Positions 24,394 through 33,753 of a DNA stretch of 64,000 nt are shown piece after piece. The DNA is taken from assembly GCA_028279885.1 (NCBI GenBank), contig JANQMX010000050.1:1-64000 (forward strand), in the 5' to 3' direction. How positions within the stretch are numbered: position 1 is the first letter of the stretch; every line of letters starts with the position of its first letter. Under the pieces are notes generated by a model. It did no database searches. It was not told the DNA's origin and saw only the letters and a program-made list of their open reading frames with translations. This DNA is from Rhodovibrionaceae bacterium (GTDB lineage Bacteria; Pseudomonadota; Alphaproteobacteria; Kiloniellales; DSM-21159). The position numbers were made by a program, and so were the translations under genes.

Positions 24394-25041
24394 CTAGGCG
24401 GCCGTCGTCGCCCGATGGGCTAAGACGGCGTCGAAGACGTCTTCGAACATGGATGCGGTCAGCCGGCCGGTATTCGTATTGTAGCGGGAGCAGTGGTAGC
24501 TGTCGGCCAGCAGGAGGTCGTTCGGCAACCGGTGCAAAGCCCCGTGACCGAAGCGATAGGCAGACTTGCGCAGCCCGAGGGCGGACAAGATGGCCCCATG
24601 CGCAATGGTGCCCAATGCGAAAAGCGTTGTCAGCTTCGGCAGGGCGTCGAGTTCTGCCTTCAGAAAAGCGTTGCAGGCCTTGATTTCTGCGCCTTCCGGC
24701 TTGTTTTGCGGGGGCACGCAGCGCACCGCATTGGTCACCCGGCAGCCGATCAGCGTCAGGCCGTCATCCTTGTGCTTGTCGTAGGTCCCGTTCGCCAACC
24801 CCTTCTTGGTCAGGGTGGCGTAGAGCAGGTCGCCGGCATAGTCCCCGGTGAAGGGGCGCCCGGTCTTGTTCGCCCCGTGAAGGCCCGGTGCCAGGCCGAC
24901 AATCAGGAGCCAGGCATCATCCCGCCCGAAGCTCGGCACCGGTGCGTTGAAGTAGCCTGCGTGTGTCGTGCGGTTGGCTTGGCGGAACCGGTGGAGGCGA
25001 GGGCACTGCGCGCAATCGGCCTCGGGCTGGGCAAAGATCAT
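24394..25041 (-). CDS. Type 5 uracil-DNA glycosylase (UDGb)
   Basis: This 215-residue iron-sulfur uracil-DNA glycosylase has cysteines Cys10, Cys13, Cys108 and Cys123 for a 4Fe-4S cluster. Motif A is 'GLAPGLHGANKTGRPFTGD', with Ala where family 4 enzymes have a polar residue, which is the signature of type 5 (UDGb). Motif B is degenerate ('SYHCSRYNTNTGRLT'). UDGb enzymes remove uracil, hypoxanthine and related lesions from DNA. It converges with smpB. Confidence 0.85.
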   Translation of the reverse strand: MIFAQPEADCAQCPRLHRFRQANRTTHAGYFNAPVPSFGRDDAWLLIVGLAPGLHGANKTGRPFTGDYAGDLLYATLTKKGLANGTYDKHKDDGLTLIGCRVTNAVRCVPPQNKPEGAEIKACNAFLKAELDALPKLTTLFALGTIAHGAILSALGLRKSAYRFGHGALHRLPNDLLLADSYHCSRYNTNTGRLTASMFEDVFDAVLAHRATTAA

Positions 25042-25074
25042 CGACCGCAGGCGGGGAGGGCGCTGCGCTGCAAG

Positions 25075-25734
25075 CTACTGCCGAGGATCGTCCTCTTCAT
25101 CCTCATAATCCTCCTCCTCGTCATCGTAGTACTCGTCCTCGTCCTCGTAGTCTTCCGACTCTTCCGGCTCCTCGGTCCGCTGACGCCGGACTGAGCGGTC
25201 GCCGCCACCCTGTCGGGCGATGCGTTCCTCCATATCGGCGAGGTCGACAAAGATGTCGGCTTGCCGCCGAAGCTCGTCGGCGATCATCGGGGGTTGAGAC
25301 CGGATGGAAGAGACGACGGTGACGCGGACGCCTTTGCGCTGCACCGCCTCAACGAGCCGGCGGAAGTCGCCGTCGCCGGAGAAGAGCACGATATGATCGA
25401 GCTTTTCGGCCATCTCCAGCACGTCGATGGCCAGCTCGATGTCCATGTTGCCCTTGATCTTGCGGCGACCGGAGGCGTCGGTGAACTCCTTGGTCGGCTT
25501 GGTGACCATAGTATAGCCGTTGTAGTCGAGCCAATCGATCAGCGGCCGTATCGGGGAGTATTCCTGATCCTCCACCAAGGCAGTGTAGTAATAGGCGCGC
25601 ACAAGGCGACAGTCCTTGTCGAAGACTTGGTAGAGCCGCCGATAATCAACGTCAAAACCCAAGGTTCGGGCCGTGGCGTAGAGATTGGCGCCGTCGATGA
25701 AGAGCGCGACGCGTTCTTCAGCGTAAAACCGCAT
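25075..25734 (-). CDS. NYN domain (LabA/DUF88) protein with acidic tail
   Basis: This 219-residue protein has the PIN-like NYN nuclease domain: 'RVALFIDGANLYATAR' near residue 8, 'NMDIELAIDVLEMA' near 98 and 'HIVLFSGDGDFRRLVEA' near 114, whose aspartates form the metal site of this fold. The last 45 residues are nearly all Asp, Glu and Tyr. NYN proteins are predicted ribonucleases; the role of the tail is unknown. ATG 25734 was chosen because AAGGAAAGG precedes it. It is divergent from folK. Confidence 0.85.
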   Translation of the reverse strand: MRFYAEERVALFIDGANLYATARTLGFDVDYRRLYQVFDKDCRLVRAYYYTALVEDQEYSPIRPLIDWLDYNGYTMVTKPTKEFTDASGRRKIKGNMDIELAIDVLEMAEKLDHIVLFSGDGDFRRLVEAVQRKGVRVTVVSSIRSQPPMIADELRRQADIFVDLADMEERIARQGGGDRSVRRQRTEEPEESEDYEDEDEYYDDEEEDYEDEEDDPRQ

Positions 25735-25890
25735 AGCGAGCCTTTCCTTGTGGTCTGCCGGTGAAGGCAAAGAAACCCTTCAATTCTCGGCGGACCAAAT
25801 GGGATTAAGTCTATTGCTGATCGGGTTATATTCTTGTTAGGTGGCATCGCTATACCGATTTGGCAAGTCACTGGCTCTCCGGAACTCTCA

Positions 25891-26391
25891 ATGGTCTTTA
25901 TTGGTCTGGGCTCGAACCTGCCGGGTCCGAGGCACGCTGCCCCGAGGGAGGTTTGCGAAGCGGCCGTGGCCCTGCTGGACAAGGAGGGACTGACGCTGCG
26001 CCGCCGCTCCTCGTGGTATGCCTCCGCACCAGTGCCGCCCTCCGATCAGCCCTGGTTTGTCAACGGCTTGGTCGCCGTCGAAACCGAGCAGACACCGGAG
26101 GAGGTTCTCGATCGGCTGCATGCCGTAGAGGCCGCCCTGGGCCGCCAGCGGAGCGGCACGCGCAACGAAGCGCGGGTTCTTGACCTGGACATCATCGACT
26201 TCGACGGTCTGATCAGGCCTGCCCCGGCGCGTCCGGAGCTGCCGCATCCCCGTCTGGCCGGGCGTGCCTTCGTTCTCATGCCGCTGGCCGAGATCGCACC
26301 GGCCTGGCGGCATCCAGTCACGGGTCAGACGATCGCGGAGCTGATCGAGGCCTTGCCGCCGGACAGCCAGTGCCGTCGTCTGGACGGCTGA
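25891..26391 (+). CDS. folK: 2-amino-4-hydroxy-6-hydroxymethyldihydropteridine diphosphokinase
   Basis: This 166-residue HPPK transfers pyrophosphate from ATP to 6-hydroxymethyl-dihydropterin in folate synthesis. Motifs 'MVFIGLGSNLPGP', 'PWFVNGLVAVET', 'RNEARVLDLDIIDFDG' and 'LPHPRLAGRAFVLMPLAEI' are all present. ATG 25891 gives the usual N-terminus; the ribosome site is weak. The longer frame from 25834 has no homology. Confidence 0.93.
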   Translation: MVFIGLGSNLPGPRHAAPREVCEAAVALLDKEGLTLRRRSSWYASAPVPPSDQPWFVNGLVAVETEQTPEEVLDRLHAVEAALGRQRSGTRNEARVLDLDIIDFDGLIRPAPARPELPHPRLAGRAFVLMPLAEIAPAWRHPVTGQTIAELIEALPPDSQCRRLDG

Positions 26392-26421
26392 TCGAAGTGC
26401 CTGACGGAGGGTAGCAAGTCC

Positions 26422-26450
26422 TTGAGCTTTGCCGGCTGTCGGCCTACATA
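26422..26450 (+). promoter_or_regulatory. Predicted promoter of rpoZ
   Basis: TTGAGC at 26422-26427 and TACATA at 26445-26450 are separated by 17 bases. This gives a good housekeeping promoter with a start near 26457, 37 bases before rpoZ. Confidence 0.55.
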
Positions 26451-26493
26451 GGCTGGGATTCAAGACATCATCTAAGTAGGAGCGTGAGCGGCC

Positions 26494-26841
26494 ATGGCCC
26501 GTGTCACCGTTGAGGACTGCGTCGAGCAGGTTCCAAACAGGTTCGATCTAGTGATGATCGCGGCGCAGCGCGCCAGACAGATTTCGGCTGGAGCGCCGCT
26601 GACCCTGGACCGGGACAACGACAAGAACCCGGTCGTCGCGCTGCGGGAAGTTGCCGAGGTCAGCGTTGACAAGGAAGAACTGCTCGAGGCCGTGGTTTAC
26701 GGCTTGCAGCGGCACCACGAGGTCGACGAGCCGGAAGAAGAAGAGCTCGTCGAGTTCGACCTGATGACCGCGGAGCTCAGCTCCGGGCCGGCCTCAGGCG
26801 TTGCGGTGCCCAATCCGGCGGAAGACGAAGAATCCGTCTGA
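26494..26841 (+). CDS. rpoZ: RNA polymerase omega subunit
   Basis: This 115-residue omega subunit contains '[20 protein letters not shown]' and '[11 protein letters not shown]', which match the conserved core that clamps the beta-prime subunit. An acidic, variable tail follows, as in other alphaproteobacteria. TAGGAG precedes the ATG. It stands before rel, the classic arrangement, and omega is also part of the ppGpp site on RNA polymerase. Confidence 0.96.
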   Translation: MARVTVEDCVEQVPNRFDLVMIAAQRARQISAGAPLTLDRDNDKNPVVALREVAEVSVDKEELLEAVVYGLQRHHEVDEPEEEELVEFDLMTAELSSGPASGVAVPNPAEDEESV

Positions 26842-26868
26842 TTCCAGGCTTTTCAGGCTTGCATGAGT

Positions 26869-26889
26869 CGCGCGGCACTTGGCCGCGCG
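26869..26889 (+). terminator. Hairpin after rpoZ (possible attenuator)
   Basis: CGCGCGGC and GCCGCGCG form an 8-bp GC stem with an ACTTG loop, followed by a T-rich but interrupted stretch. It could reduce readthrough from rpoZ into rel. There is no clean T-run. Confidence 0.4.
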
Positions 26890-26962
26890 CCAAGCGCTTC
26901 TTATCCTTGCTTTGGTAGCCTGCGTTGTGACGTCGGCAGAGCAAGGGAGCGCGTAAAGCGCG

Positions 26963-29131
26963 ATGATGCGGCAGTTTGAGCTTGTGGAGCGCGTTGCGGC
27001 CTATGAACCGGCCGTAAACGAAGACTTGCTCAATCGCGCTTACGTCTACGCCATGCAGAAGCACGGCACCCAGACCCGTGCCTCGGGCGACCCCTATTTC
27101 TCCCATCCCCTAGAAGTGGCCGGCATTCTGACCGGCCTGCGGCTCGACAGCGCGTCCATCGCCACGGCGCTGCTGCACGACGTGGTCGAGGACACCGACG
27201 CCACCCTCGAAGAGATCGAGCGCAGCTTCGGGGCCGAGATCGCCCGCCTGGTCGACGGGGTCACCAAGCTCGGCAAGCTCGAACTTCAATCCGAGCAGAG
27301 CAAGCATGCGGAGAACTTCCGCAAGCTGCTCTTGGCGATGTCGGAGGACATTCGCGTGCTGCTGGTCAAGCTCGCCGACCGGCTGCACAACATGCAGACG
27401 CTGCACTATGTGCGATCCCCGGAGAAGCGCAGTCGCGTGGCGCGGGAGACCATGGAGATCTATGCGCCGTTGGCCGAGCGCATTGGCATGCAGCGCTTTA
27501 AGGACGAGCTGGAAGACCTTGCGTTTCAATACCTTTATCCCGAAGCCCGGGAATCGGTCATGGCGCGTCTCGCCTATCTGGAGGATGAAGGCGGCGACCT
27601 GACGCAAAAGATCGTCGAGCGTTTGCGGCGCGACTTGGCGGAGGAGGGAATCGAGGCTGCCGTGTTCGGCCGCCGGAAATCGCCCTTTTCGATTTGGCGT
27701 AAGATGCAGCGGCGCGATGTCGCCTTCGAGCAACTGGCCGACATCATGGCCTTTCGCATCATCGTCGACAGCGCAGGCGACTGCTACCGCGCGCTAGGCG
27801 TGCTGCACGGCCGCTACTCGGTCCTGCCGGGGCGTTTCAAGGACTATATTTCGGTCCCCAAGCCGAATGGCTATCGCTCTTTGCATACGGGGATTTTTGG
27901 CCCTGAGCGCCAGCGGATCGAGGTCCAGATCCGCACACGCGACATGCACGAGATTGCCGAGTACGGCGTTGCGGCGCATTGGCACTACAAGGAGAAGGGC
28001 GACCGCAAGGACGCGCCGCAATGGGAAGGGCGGCAATACGGCTGGGTCCGGGAGCTGCTGGAGATCCTCGAGCATGCTTCGAACCCGGACGAGTTCCTCG
28101 AGCATACCAAGCTCGAGATGTTCCAGGATCAGGTCTTCTGCTTTACCCCGCGAGGTGAGCTGATCGCTTTGCCGCGTGGTGCCACGCCGATCGACTTTGC
28201 CTATGCCGTCCACTCCGAGGTCGGCAACACCTGCGTCGGCGCCAAGGTCAACGCCCGTATGGTGCCGCTGCGCACCGGCCTGAAGAACGGCGATCAGGTC
28301 GAGGTCATCACCTCAAAGGCCCAGCGCCCCTCGCCGGACTGGGAGAACTTCGTCGTCACCGGCAAGGCAAAGTCCAACATCCGCCGATTCATCCGCCAGG
28401 AGCAGCGACAGCAGTTCACCCAGCTTGGCCGCCAGATCATCGAGAAGGCCTTCCGCAAGGAGGGCTATGACCTGACCGAGAAGGCGCTGCAGTCAGTCCT
28501 CAAGAAACTCCAGGCCGCCAACGTCGAGGATTTGGACGCTCTGGTCGGGCAGGGGCACATCAGCGGCCGCGAGGTGCTGTTGGCGGTGGTGCCTGCGCTG
28601 CGGGAGAAGGAGCGGGAGAGCAAGAAGAACCAGAAGGTCGTCCCGCTATCCCGCGCCAGGAAGAAGAAGAACGCAGGCCATGTGGCCGTTCCCATCAAGG
28701 GCCTGATTCCCGGCATGGCGGTCCACTTTGCCAATTGCTGTCATCCTCTGCCGGGCGACCGCATCGTGGGCATCGTCACGACGGGCAAGGGGGTGACCGT
28801 GCACACCATCGATTGCGACACCTTGGCGAACTTCCACGACGCGCCCGAGCGCTGGGTCGATCTGGCGTGGGAGACGGAAAGCAGCGAGGAGCCCTTCATC
28901 GGCCGCCTGCATCTGATCGTCACCAACGAGCCCGGCGCGCTTGGCAGCCTTTCGACGGTCATTGGCAAGAGCGCGGGCAATATCACCAATCTCAAGTTTA
29001 CCAACAGGAAGACCGACTTTTTCGAGATGCTGGTCGACATCGAGGTCACCGATGTCAAGCATCTCAGCAACATCGTGGCGGCCTTGCGCAGCATGCCGGC
29101 GATCAGTTCGGTCGAGCGTGCGCGAGGCTAA
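26963..29131 (+). CDS. rel: Bifunctional (p)ppGpp synthetase/hydrolase Rel
   Basis: This 722-residue RSH protein has an HD hydrolase domain ('TALLHDVVEDT' near residue 70, 'LVKLADRLHNMQTL' near 134) and a synthetase domain ('RFKDYISVPKPNGYRSLHT' near 292). A TGS domain ('FTPRGELIALPRGATPIDF' near 393), a zinc-finger/helical region and a C-terminal ACT domain follow. Both catalytic halves look intact, as expected for the single bifunctional RSH of alphaproteobacteria. ATG 26963 and 26966 are adjacent and equivalent. It lies between rpoZ and pdxJ. Confidence 0.95.
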   Translation: MMRQFELVERVAAYEPAVNEDLLNRAYVYAMQKHGTQTRASGDPYFSHPLEVAGILTGLRLDSASIATALLHDVVEDTDATLEEIERSFGAEIARLVDGVTKLGKLELQSEQSKHAENFRKLLLAMSEDIRVLLVKLADRLHNMQTLHYVRSPEKRSRVARETMEIYAPLAERIGMQRFKDELEDLAFQYLYPEARESVMARLAYLEDEGGDLTQKIVERLRRDLAEEGIEAAVFGRRKSPFSIWRKMQRRDVAFEQLADIMAFRIIVDSAGDCYRALGVLHGRYSVLPGRFKDYISVPKPNGYRSLHTGIFGPERQRIEVQIRTRDMHEIAEYGVAAHWHYKEKGDRKDAPQWEGRQYGWVRELLEILEHASNPDEFLEHTKLEMFQDQVFCFTPRGELIALPRGATPIDFAYAVHSEVGNTCVGAKVNARMVPLRTGLKNGDQVEVITSKAQRPSPDWENFVVTGKAKSNIRRFIRQEQRQQFTQLGRQIIEKAFRKEGYDLTEKALQSVLKKLQAANVEDLDALVGQGHISGREVLLAVVPALREKERESKKNQKVVPLSRARKKKNAGHVAVPIKGLIPGMAVHFANCCHPLPGDRIVGIVTTGKGVTVHTIDCDTLANFHDAPERWVDLAWETESSEEPFIGRLHLIVTNEPGALGSLSTVIGKSAGNITNLKFTNRKTDFFEMLVDIEVTDVKHLSNIVAALRSMPAISSVERARG

Positions 29132-29278
29132 GGTGAAGGGCGATCCGCCGGAGGCGAGGACAAGCGTTGCGCGTATAGCCGTTATGCGAGGCGCACGGCT
29201 TCTACAGTAATTTAGGTGCTATCATGTCTGCTCTACACCACAGAGCGGGCCGCGGGCTGAACGATAAAGGACGGATGC

Positions 29279-30046
29279 ATGCGACACCTTCGACTGGGCG
29301 TGAACATCGATCATGTGGCGACCATTCGGAACGCCCGTGGCGGGCGGCATCCCGACCCGCTGCGTGCCGCCTTCGTAGCGGCGCAGGCCGGCGCCGATGG
29401 CATCACGGCCCATCTGCGCGAGGACCGTCGCCACATCGCCGATGAAGACATCGCGCGTCTGGTGAGCGAGCTCAGCCTGCCGCTGAATCTCGAAATGGCG
29501 GCGACGGACGAGATGCTGGAAATCGCCCTGCGGCATCGTCCCCATGCCGCCTGTATCGTTCCGGAAAAGCGCCACGAGCTAACCACCGAGGGGGGCCTGG
29601 ATGCCCACGGCGGCAGCAACGCCTTCAAGCGCTATGTCGACGCGCTGGGCGAGGCCGGCATTCGCGTCTCCCTCTTCATCGACCCTGATCCGAAGCAGCT
29701 CGATGCCGCCAAGATGCTGGGCGCGCCGGTGGTTGAGCTTCATGTCGGTGCCTATTGCGAACGCTATCTCGAAGACCCGACCAGCGCTGAGACCAAGCGA
29801 GAGTTCGCCAAGATCGAAGCTGCCGCGGACCATGCCGAAGCCCTCGGGCTGGAATGTCATGCCGGCCATGGCCTGACCTTCGATACCGTCGGCCCCGTCG
29901 CCGGCATCCCGACCATCATCGAGCTGAACATTGGCCACTTCCTGATCGGCGAGGCGATCTTCAGCGGCTTGGACAGTGCCATCCGACGGATGCGGGCCTT
30001 GATGGACAAGGCCCGGGCCGATGCCGTCGGCTCCCGCAGCGCCTAA
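29279..30046 (+). CDS. pdxJ: Pyridoxine 5'-phosphate synthase
   Basis: This 255-residue TIM-barrel enzyme condenses 3-amino-1-hydroxyacetone phosphate with 1-deoxyxylulose 5-phosphate. '[17 protein letters not shown]', '[16 protein letters not shown]', '[17 protein letters not shown]' and '[17 protein letters not shown]' are PdxJ signatures. It is followed by acpS after 31 bases. pdxJ-acpS-lepB-rnc-era is a conserved order. Confidence 0.96.
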   Translation: MRHLRLGVNIDHVATIRNARGGRHPDPLRAAFVAAQAGADGITAHLREDRRHIADEDIARLVSELSLPLNLEMAATDEMLEIALRHRPHAACIVPEKRHELTTEGGLDAHGGSNAFKRYVDALGEAGIRVSLFIDPDPKQLDAAKMLGAPVVELHVGAYCERYLEDPTSAETKREFAKIEAAADHAEALGLECHAGHGLTFDTVGPVAGIPTIIELNIGHFLIGEAIFSGLDSAIRRMRALMDKARADAVGSRSA

Positions 30047-30077
30047 CGCAGATCTGAGAAGCAACGCCGGGGCGGCC

Positions 30078-30488
30078 ATGATCATCGGGATCGGCAACGA
30101 CATCATTGACATTCGCCGCGTCGAACGCACGCTCGAGATGTTCGGCGAGCGTTTCACCCAGCGCGTGTTCACGGAGATCGAGCGGCAGAAGTCAGATCGC
30201 CGTCGCCTGCGCGCGGCGAGCTATGCCAAGCGCTTTGCCGCCAAGGAGGCCTGCGCCAAGGCGCTCGGCACCGGTGTACCGCGGCGCGGCGTGCATTGGC
30301 AGCATATGGGCGTGGTGAACCTGCCGAGCGGCAAGCCGACCTTGGCCCTGACCGGCGGCGCCGCGGAGCGGCTCGTCGAACTAACCCCTGAAGGCATGAC
30401 GGCTCAGATCGATCTGACCATCACCGACGACTTCCCCTTGGCCCAGGCCATCGTGCTGATATCCGCGGTTTCCAGCAGCGGATCCTGA
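30078..30488 (+). CDS. acpS: Holo-[acyl-carrier-protein] synthase
   Basis: This 136-residue phosphopantetheinyl transferase loads acyl carrier protein. '[16 protein letters not shown]' and '[18 protein letters not shown]' carry the metal-binding Asp and Glu. ATG 30078 gives the family N-terminus; the longer frame from 30021 only adds the pdxJ-overlapping segment. Confidence 0.95.
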   Translation: MIIGIGNDIIDIRRVERTLEMFGERFTQRVFTEIERQKSDRRRLRAASYAKRFAAKEACAKALGTGVPRRGVHWQHMGVVNLPSGKPTLALTGGAAERLVELTPEGMTAQIDLTITDDFPLAQAIVLISAVSSSGS

Positions 30489-30529
30489 GGCTATACAGCG
30501 GGGCGGACAGCGAGCCCCACAGCGAGACA

Positions 30530-31336
30530 ATGGACCCTGATAAAAGTGCAAACGGCCTGCCGAAAGGGCGAGGCCCCAAGGATGCGGGCGACGCCGCGCG
30601 CAGCAAAGGCGGCGGATTCGGCGAGACCATTCGCACGGTTATCTACGCCGTTCTGATCGCAGGCGTGCTCAGAACCTTCCTGTTCGAGCCCTTCTCCATT
30701 CCTTCCGGCTCCATGAAGCCGACGCTCCTCGTCGGCGACTATCTCTTCGTGTCGAAATGGTCGTACGGCTACAGCCGCTATTCCTTTCCCTTCGGTCTCG
30801 GCTTCTTCAATGGCCGGATTTTTGGCGACGAGACGGAGGTGGAGCGCGGCGATGTCGTGGTCTTCCGCAAGCCCACGGACACGGACACCGACTTCATCAA
30901 GCGCATCGTCGGATTGCCCGGCGATCGTGTGCAGGTGATAGAGGGTCGACTTTATCTCAACCAAGAGATGGTCGAGCGCGAGCGCCTCGGCGAGCGGGAG
31001 GTCATGTCGGCCTTCGGTCGGCCAACGATGCTGACAGAGTATCGCGAGACCTTGCCCGGCGGCCGGCAGCACCTGATCTATGAGGAAAGCGATCGCAGCT
31101 CCACGGACAATACCCGGCAGTTCGTGGTGCCTGAGGGGCATTTCTTCGCCATGGGAGATAACCGCGATAACAGCACGGACAGCCGCTTTCGCGATGTCGG
31201 CTTCATCCCCTTCGAGAACCTGATCGGCCGCGCCGAGATCATCTTCTTCTCCCACAATGGCTCGGCGAGCTGGTGGGAAGTCTGGCGCTGGCCCTTCGCC
31301 ATTCGCTTCTCGCGCATATTCGATGAAATCCAGTAG
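30530..31336 (+). CDS. lepB: Signal peptidase I
   Basis: This 268-residue membrane protease removes signal peptides. One N-terminal membrane segment is followed by catalytic Ser61 in 'FSIPSGSMKPTLLVGD' and Lys124 in 'DFIKRIVGLPGDRVQ'; box E is 'AMGDNRDNSTDSR'. The hydrophilic N-terminus (residues 1-32) is Lys/Gly-rich. It lies in the acpS-lepB-rnc-era block. Confidence 0.96.
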   Translation: MDPDKSANGLPKGRGPKDAGDAARSKGGGFGETIRTVIYAVLIAGVLRTFLFEPFSIPSGSMKPTLLVGDYLFVSKWSYGYSRYSFPFGLGFFNGRIFGDETEVERGDVVVFRKPTDTDTDFIKRIVGLPGDRVQVIEGRLYLNQEMVERERLGEREVMSAFGRPTMLTEYRETLPGGRQHLIYEESDRSSTDNTRQFVVPEGHFFAMGDNRDNSTDSRFRDVGFIPFENLIGRAEIIFFSHNGSASWWEVWRWPFAIRFSRIFDEIQ

Positions 31337-31341
31337 GAGTG

Positions 31342-32052
31342 ATGGGTAGCAGGCGCGGAATCGCGAACGACGCAGACCTCCAGGATCTTGAGGAGATCCT
31401 CGGCCACCGCTTTGCCCGGCCGAAGCTTCTGGAACATGCGCTGACCCACGGCAGCATCGCGGACAAGACACAGCAGACCTACGAGCGCCTCGAGTTTCTC
31501 GGCGACCGTGTGCTGGGCCTCGTCGTCGCCGACCTGCTGTTCCATCGCTTCACGCGGGAGGCTGAAGGGGCGCTCGGCAAACGCTTCGCCGCCCTCGTCA
31601 GCCGGACGTGCCTGTCCGAGGTTGCGGTGAACCTCGGTCTCGGTCGCTTTCTGCGTCTGTCGCCCGGCGAGTCCGAGAGCGGCGGGCGCGAGAATCCCAG
31701 CCTCCTGGCCGATGCCTGCGAGGCGGTGATTGCCGCCCTCTACCTCGATGGGGGGCTCGATGCGGCGCGACGCTTTATCGAGCCGATTTGGACCCCCTTG
31801 CTGGAAGCCAGCCCCCGTCCGCCGCAGGACCCCAAGACGGCACTGCAGGAGTGGGCGCAGGGTCGGCAGCTCGAGCTGCCGAACTATGAGGTGATCGATC
31901 AAAGCGGTCCCGATCACGCGCCCAACTTCCTGGTGCGGGTCGCCGTCACGGGCCATGAGCCGGAAACGGGCGAGGGCAAATCGAAGCGCATGGCGGAGCG
32001 CGCAGCGGCCGACCGCCTGCTCGACCGCCTGCGCGCGCAGGGCATCGCATGA
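31342..32052 (+). CDS. rnc: Ribonuclease III
   Basis: This 236-residue double-strand-specific ribonuclease has the signature 'YERLEFLGDRVLGLVVAD', 'LADACEAVIAALYLDGG' in the nuclease domain and a C-terminal dsRNA-binding domain ('DPKTALQEWAQGR', 'GKSKRMAERAAADRLL'). GTG 31339 and ATG 31342 are adjacent; ATG was chosen although GGAG is very close. The stop overlaps the era start. Confidence 0.94.
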   Translation: MGSRRGIANDADLQDLEEILGHRFARPKLLEHALTHGSIADKTQQTYERLEFLGDRVLGLVVADLLFHRFTREAEGALGKRFAALVSRTCLSEVAVNLGLGRFLRLSPGESESGGRENPSLLADACEAVIAALYLDGGLDAARRFIEPIWTPLLEASPRPPQDPKTALQEWAQGRQLELPNYEVIDQSGPDHAPNFLVRVAVTGHEPETGEGKSKRMAERAAADRLLDRLRAQGIA

Positions 32053-32954
32053 CGGACGCAGATACCCGCTGCGGCGTGGTCGCCATCGTCGGCGCGCCCA
32101 ACGCCGGCAAGTCGACTCTGCTCAACCAGGCTGTCGGCGCCAAAGTCTCCATCGTCACCCACAAGGTGCAGACAACCCGCACCCGCATCCGTGGCATCGC
32201 CATCGCCGGAGCGAGCCAGATCGTCTTCGTTGATACGCCCGGTATCTTTATGCCGCGCGACCGTCTGCAGCGCGCCATGGTCGATGCGGCTTGGCGCGCC
32301 GTCGGCGATGCGGACGTCGTCGTCCATCTGCACGATGCGGCCCGCGGCGCTTTGAGCGACGAGGCGAAAGAGCTGGCGCAGCGGCTTGCCCAGCGCGGTA
32401 GCCATCTCGTCCTGGCTCTGAACAAGGTCGACAAGATCAAGCGGGAGGCGCTGCTCGCGCTGACCGAGTCCTTCCAGGGCGTCGCCGATTACAAGGCCGT
32501 CTTCATGATCTCGGCGCTGACCGGCGATGGTGTCGACGACTTGATCGCCTACCTGGCTGCCGAGGTGCCGCCCGGTCCCTGGCTCTATCCGGAAGACCAG
32601 CTCTCCGACCTGTCGCAGCGTTTGCTGGCCGCCGAGGTGACGCGGGAGAAGCTCTTTCTCAAGCTGCACCAGGAGCTTCCCTATGCGCTCACGGTCGAGA
32701 CCGAGAGCTGGGAGGGCTTTCAGGACGGCTCGGTGAAGATATCCCAGACCATCTACGTCAGCCGCGAGGGCCATAAGCGCATGGCCATCGGCAAGGGCGG
32801 GCAGACCATCCGCGCCGTGCGCGAGGAAGCGCAGGCCGAATTGGCCGAGACGCTGGGTACCAAGGTGCATCTCTTTCTCTTCGTCAAAGTGCGCGAGCGC
32901 TGGCACGATGACCCGGAGCGCTACCGCGATTGGGGCTTGGACTTCACCGCGTGA
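32049..32954 (+). CDS. era: GTPase Era
   Basis: This 301-residue GTPase acts in 16S rRNA maturation and 30S assembly. G-motifs are 'GAPNAGKSTLLN' (residues 15-26), 'DTPGIF' and 'NKVDKI'. The C-terminal KH domain has 'HKRMAIGKGGQTIRAVREEA'. It overlaps rnc by four bases (ATGA). Confidence 0.96.
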   Translation: MTDADTRCGVVAIVGAPNAGKSTLLNQAVGAKVSIVTHKVQTTRTRIRGIAIAGASQIVFVDTPGIFMPRDRLQRAMVDAAWRAVGDADVVVHLHDAARGALSDEAKELAQRLAQRGSHLVLALNKVDKIKREALLALTESFQGVADYKAVFMISALTGDGVDDLIAYLAAEVPPGPWLYPEDQLSDLSQRLLAAEVTREKLFLKLHQELPYALTVETESWEGFQDGSVKISQTIYVSREGHKRMAIGKGGQTIRAVREEAQAELAETLGTKVHLFLFVKVRERWHDDPERYRDWGLDFTA

Positions 32955-32991
32955 TGCTTTGCTCCGCGCATCTTTGTAAGGCGGGTTGACG

Positions 32992-33714
32992 ATGATCGAG
33001 TGGCAGGCCGAGGCGATTGTGCTGGCGGCGCGGCCGCATGGTGAAAGCGCCGTCGTGGCCGAGCTCCTGACCCGACAACATGGGCGTTGCGCGGGGCTGG
33101 TGCAGGCTGGGCAAAGCAAGCGCATGCGCGCGGTGCTGCAGCCGGGCAATCAGGTCAGTGCCGTCTGGCGCGCCCGGCTGTCCGAGCATCTCGGGCGCTT
33201 TGCCATCGAGCTGACCGCTTCGCGCGCAGCCGGCTTCTTCGATTCGCCCGGCCGTCTGGCAGCGCTGTCTTCGGCGGCTGCCCTCTGTGCTGCCAGCTTG
33301 CCGGAGCGCGAGCCCCATCCGGCCTCCTACGACGGTTTTCTGGCGTTGCTCGAAGCCTTGGAGGGCGAGCACTGGGCCGAGGTCTATGTGCAGTGGGAGC
33401 TGCTGCTGCTCGCCGATCTCGGCTTCGGGCTCGATCTCTCGTCCTGCGCGGCGGGCGGGGAGAACGACCAGCTTGCCTATGTCAGCCCGCGCAGCGGCCG
33501 GGCCGTCTCGCTGTCCGCCGCCGAGCCCTACCGCGACCGCCTGATACCCCTGCCAGGCTTCTTGGCCGGCCGCGGCACGGGCGGCGAGCGCGAGGTGGCC
33601 GAGGGCTTGGCGCTGACCGCGCACTTCCTGGAGCGGCACATCTTCCACCCGCGCGACAGGAGGCTGCCGGCCGAGCGCCTGCGCCTTGCCCAACGCTTCG
33701 ACGCGGCGGCATGA
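32992..33714 (+). CDS. recO: DNA repair protein RecO
   Basis: This 240-residue mediator helps RecA load during RecFOR repair. The N-terminal OB fold begins 'MIEWQAEAIVLAARPHGES', and 'CAAGGENDQLAYVSPRSGRA' resembles the degenerate zinc-binding segment of alphaproteobacterial RecO. ATG 32992 was preferred to TTG 32986. It follows era, the usual order. Confidence 0.92.
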   Translation: MIEWQAEAIVLAARPHGESAVVAELLTRQHGRCAGLVQAGQSKRMRAVLQPGNQVSAVWRARLSEHLGRFAIELTASRAAGFFDSPGRLAALSSAAALCAASLPEREPHPASYDGFLALLEALEGEHWAEVYVQWELLLLADLGFGLDLSSCAAGGENDQLAYVSPRSGRAVSLSAAEPYRDRLIPLPGFLAGRGTGGEREVAEGLALTAHFLERHIFHPRDRRLPAERLRLAQRFDAAA

Positions 33715-33753
33715 TCGCGCCGTTCGATTGAGGGCGGGGAGGGGAGCCGGGCC

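Noticed and set aside
31078-31956. Minus-strand frame opposite lepB and rnc
   Set aside because: It crosses two well-supported genes in antisense and has no family resemblance.
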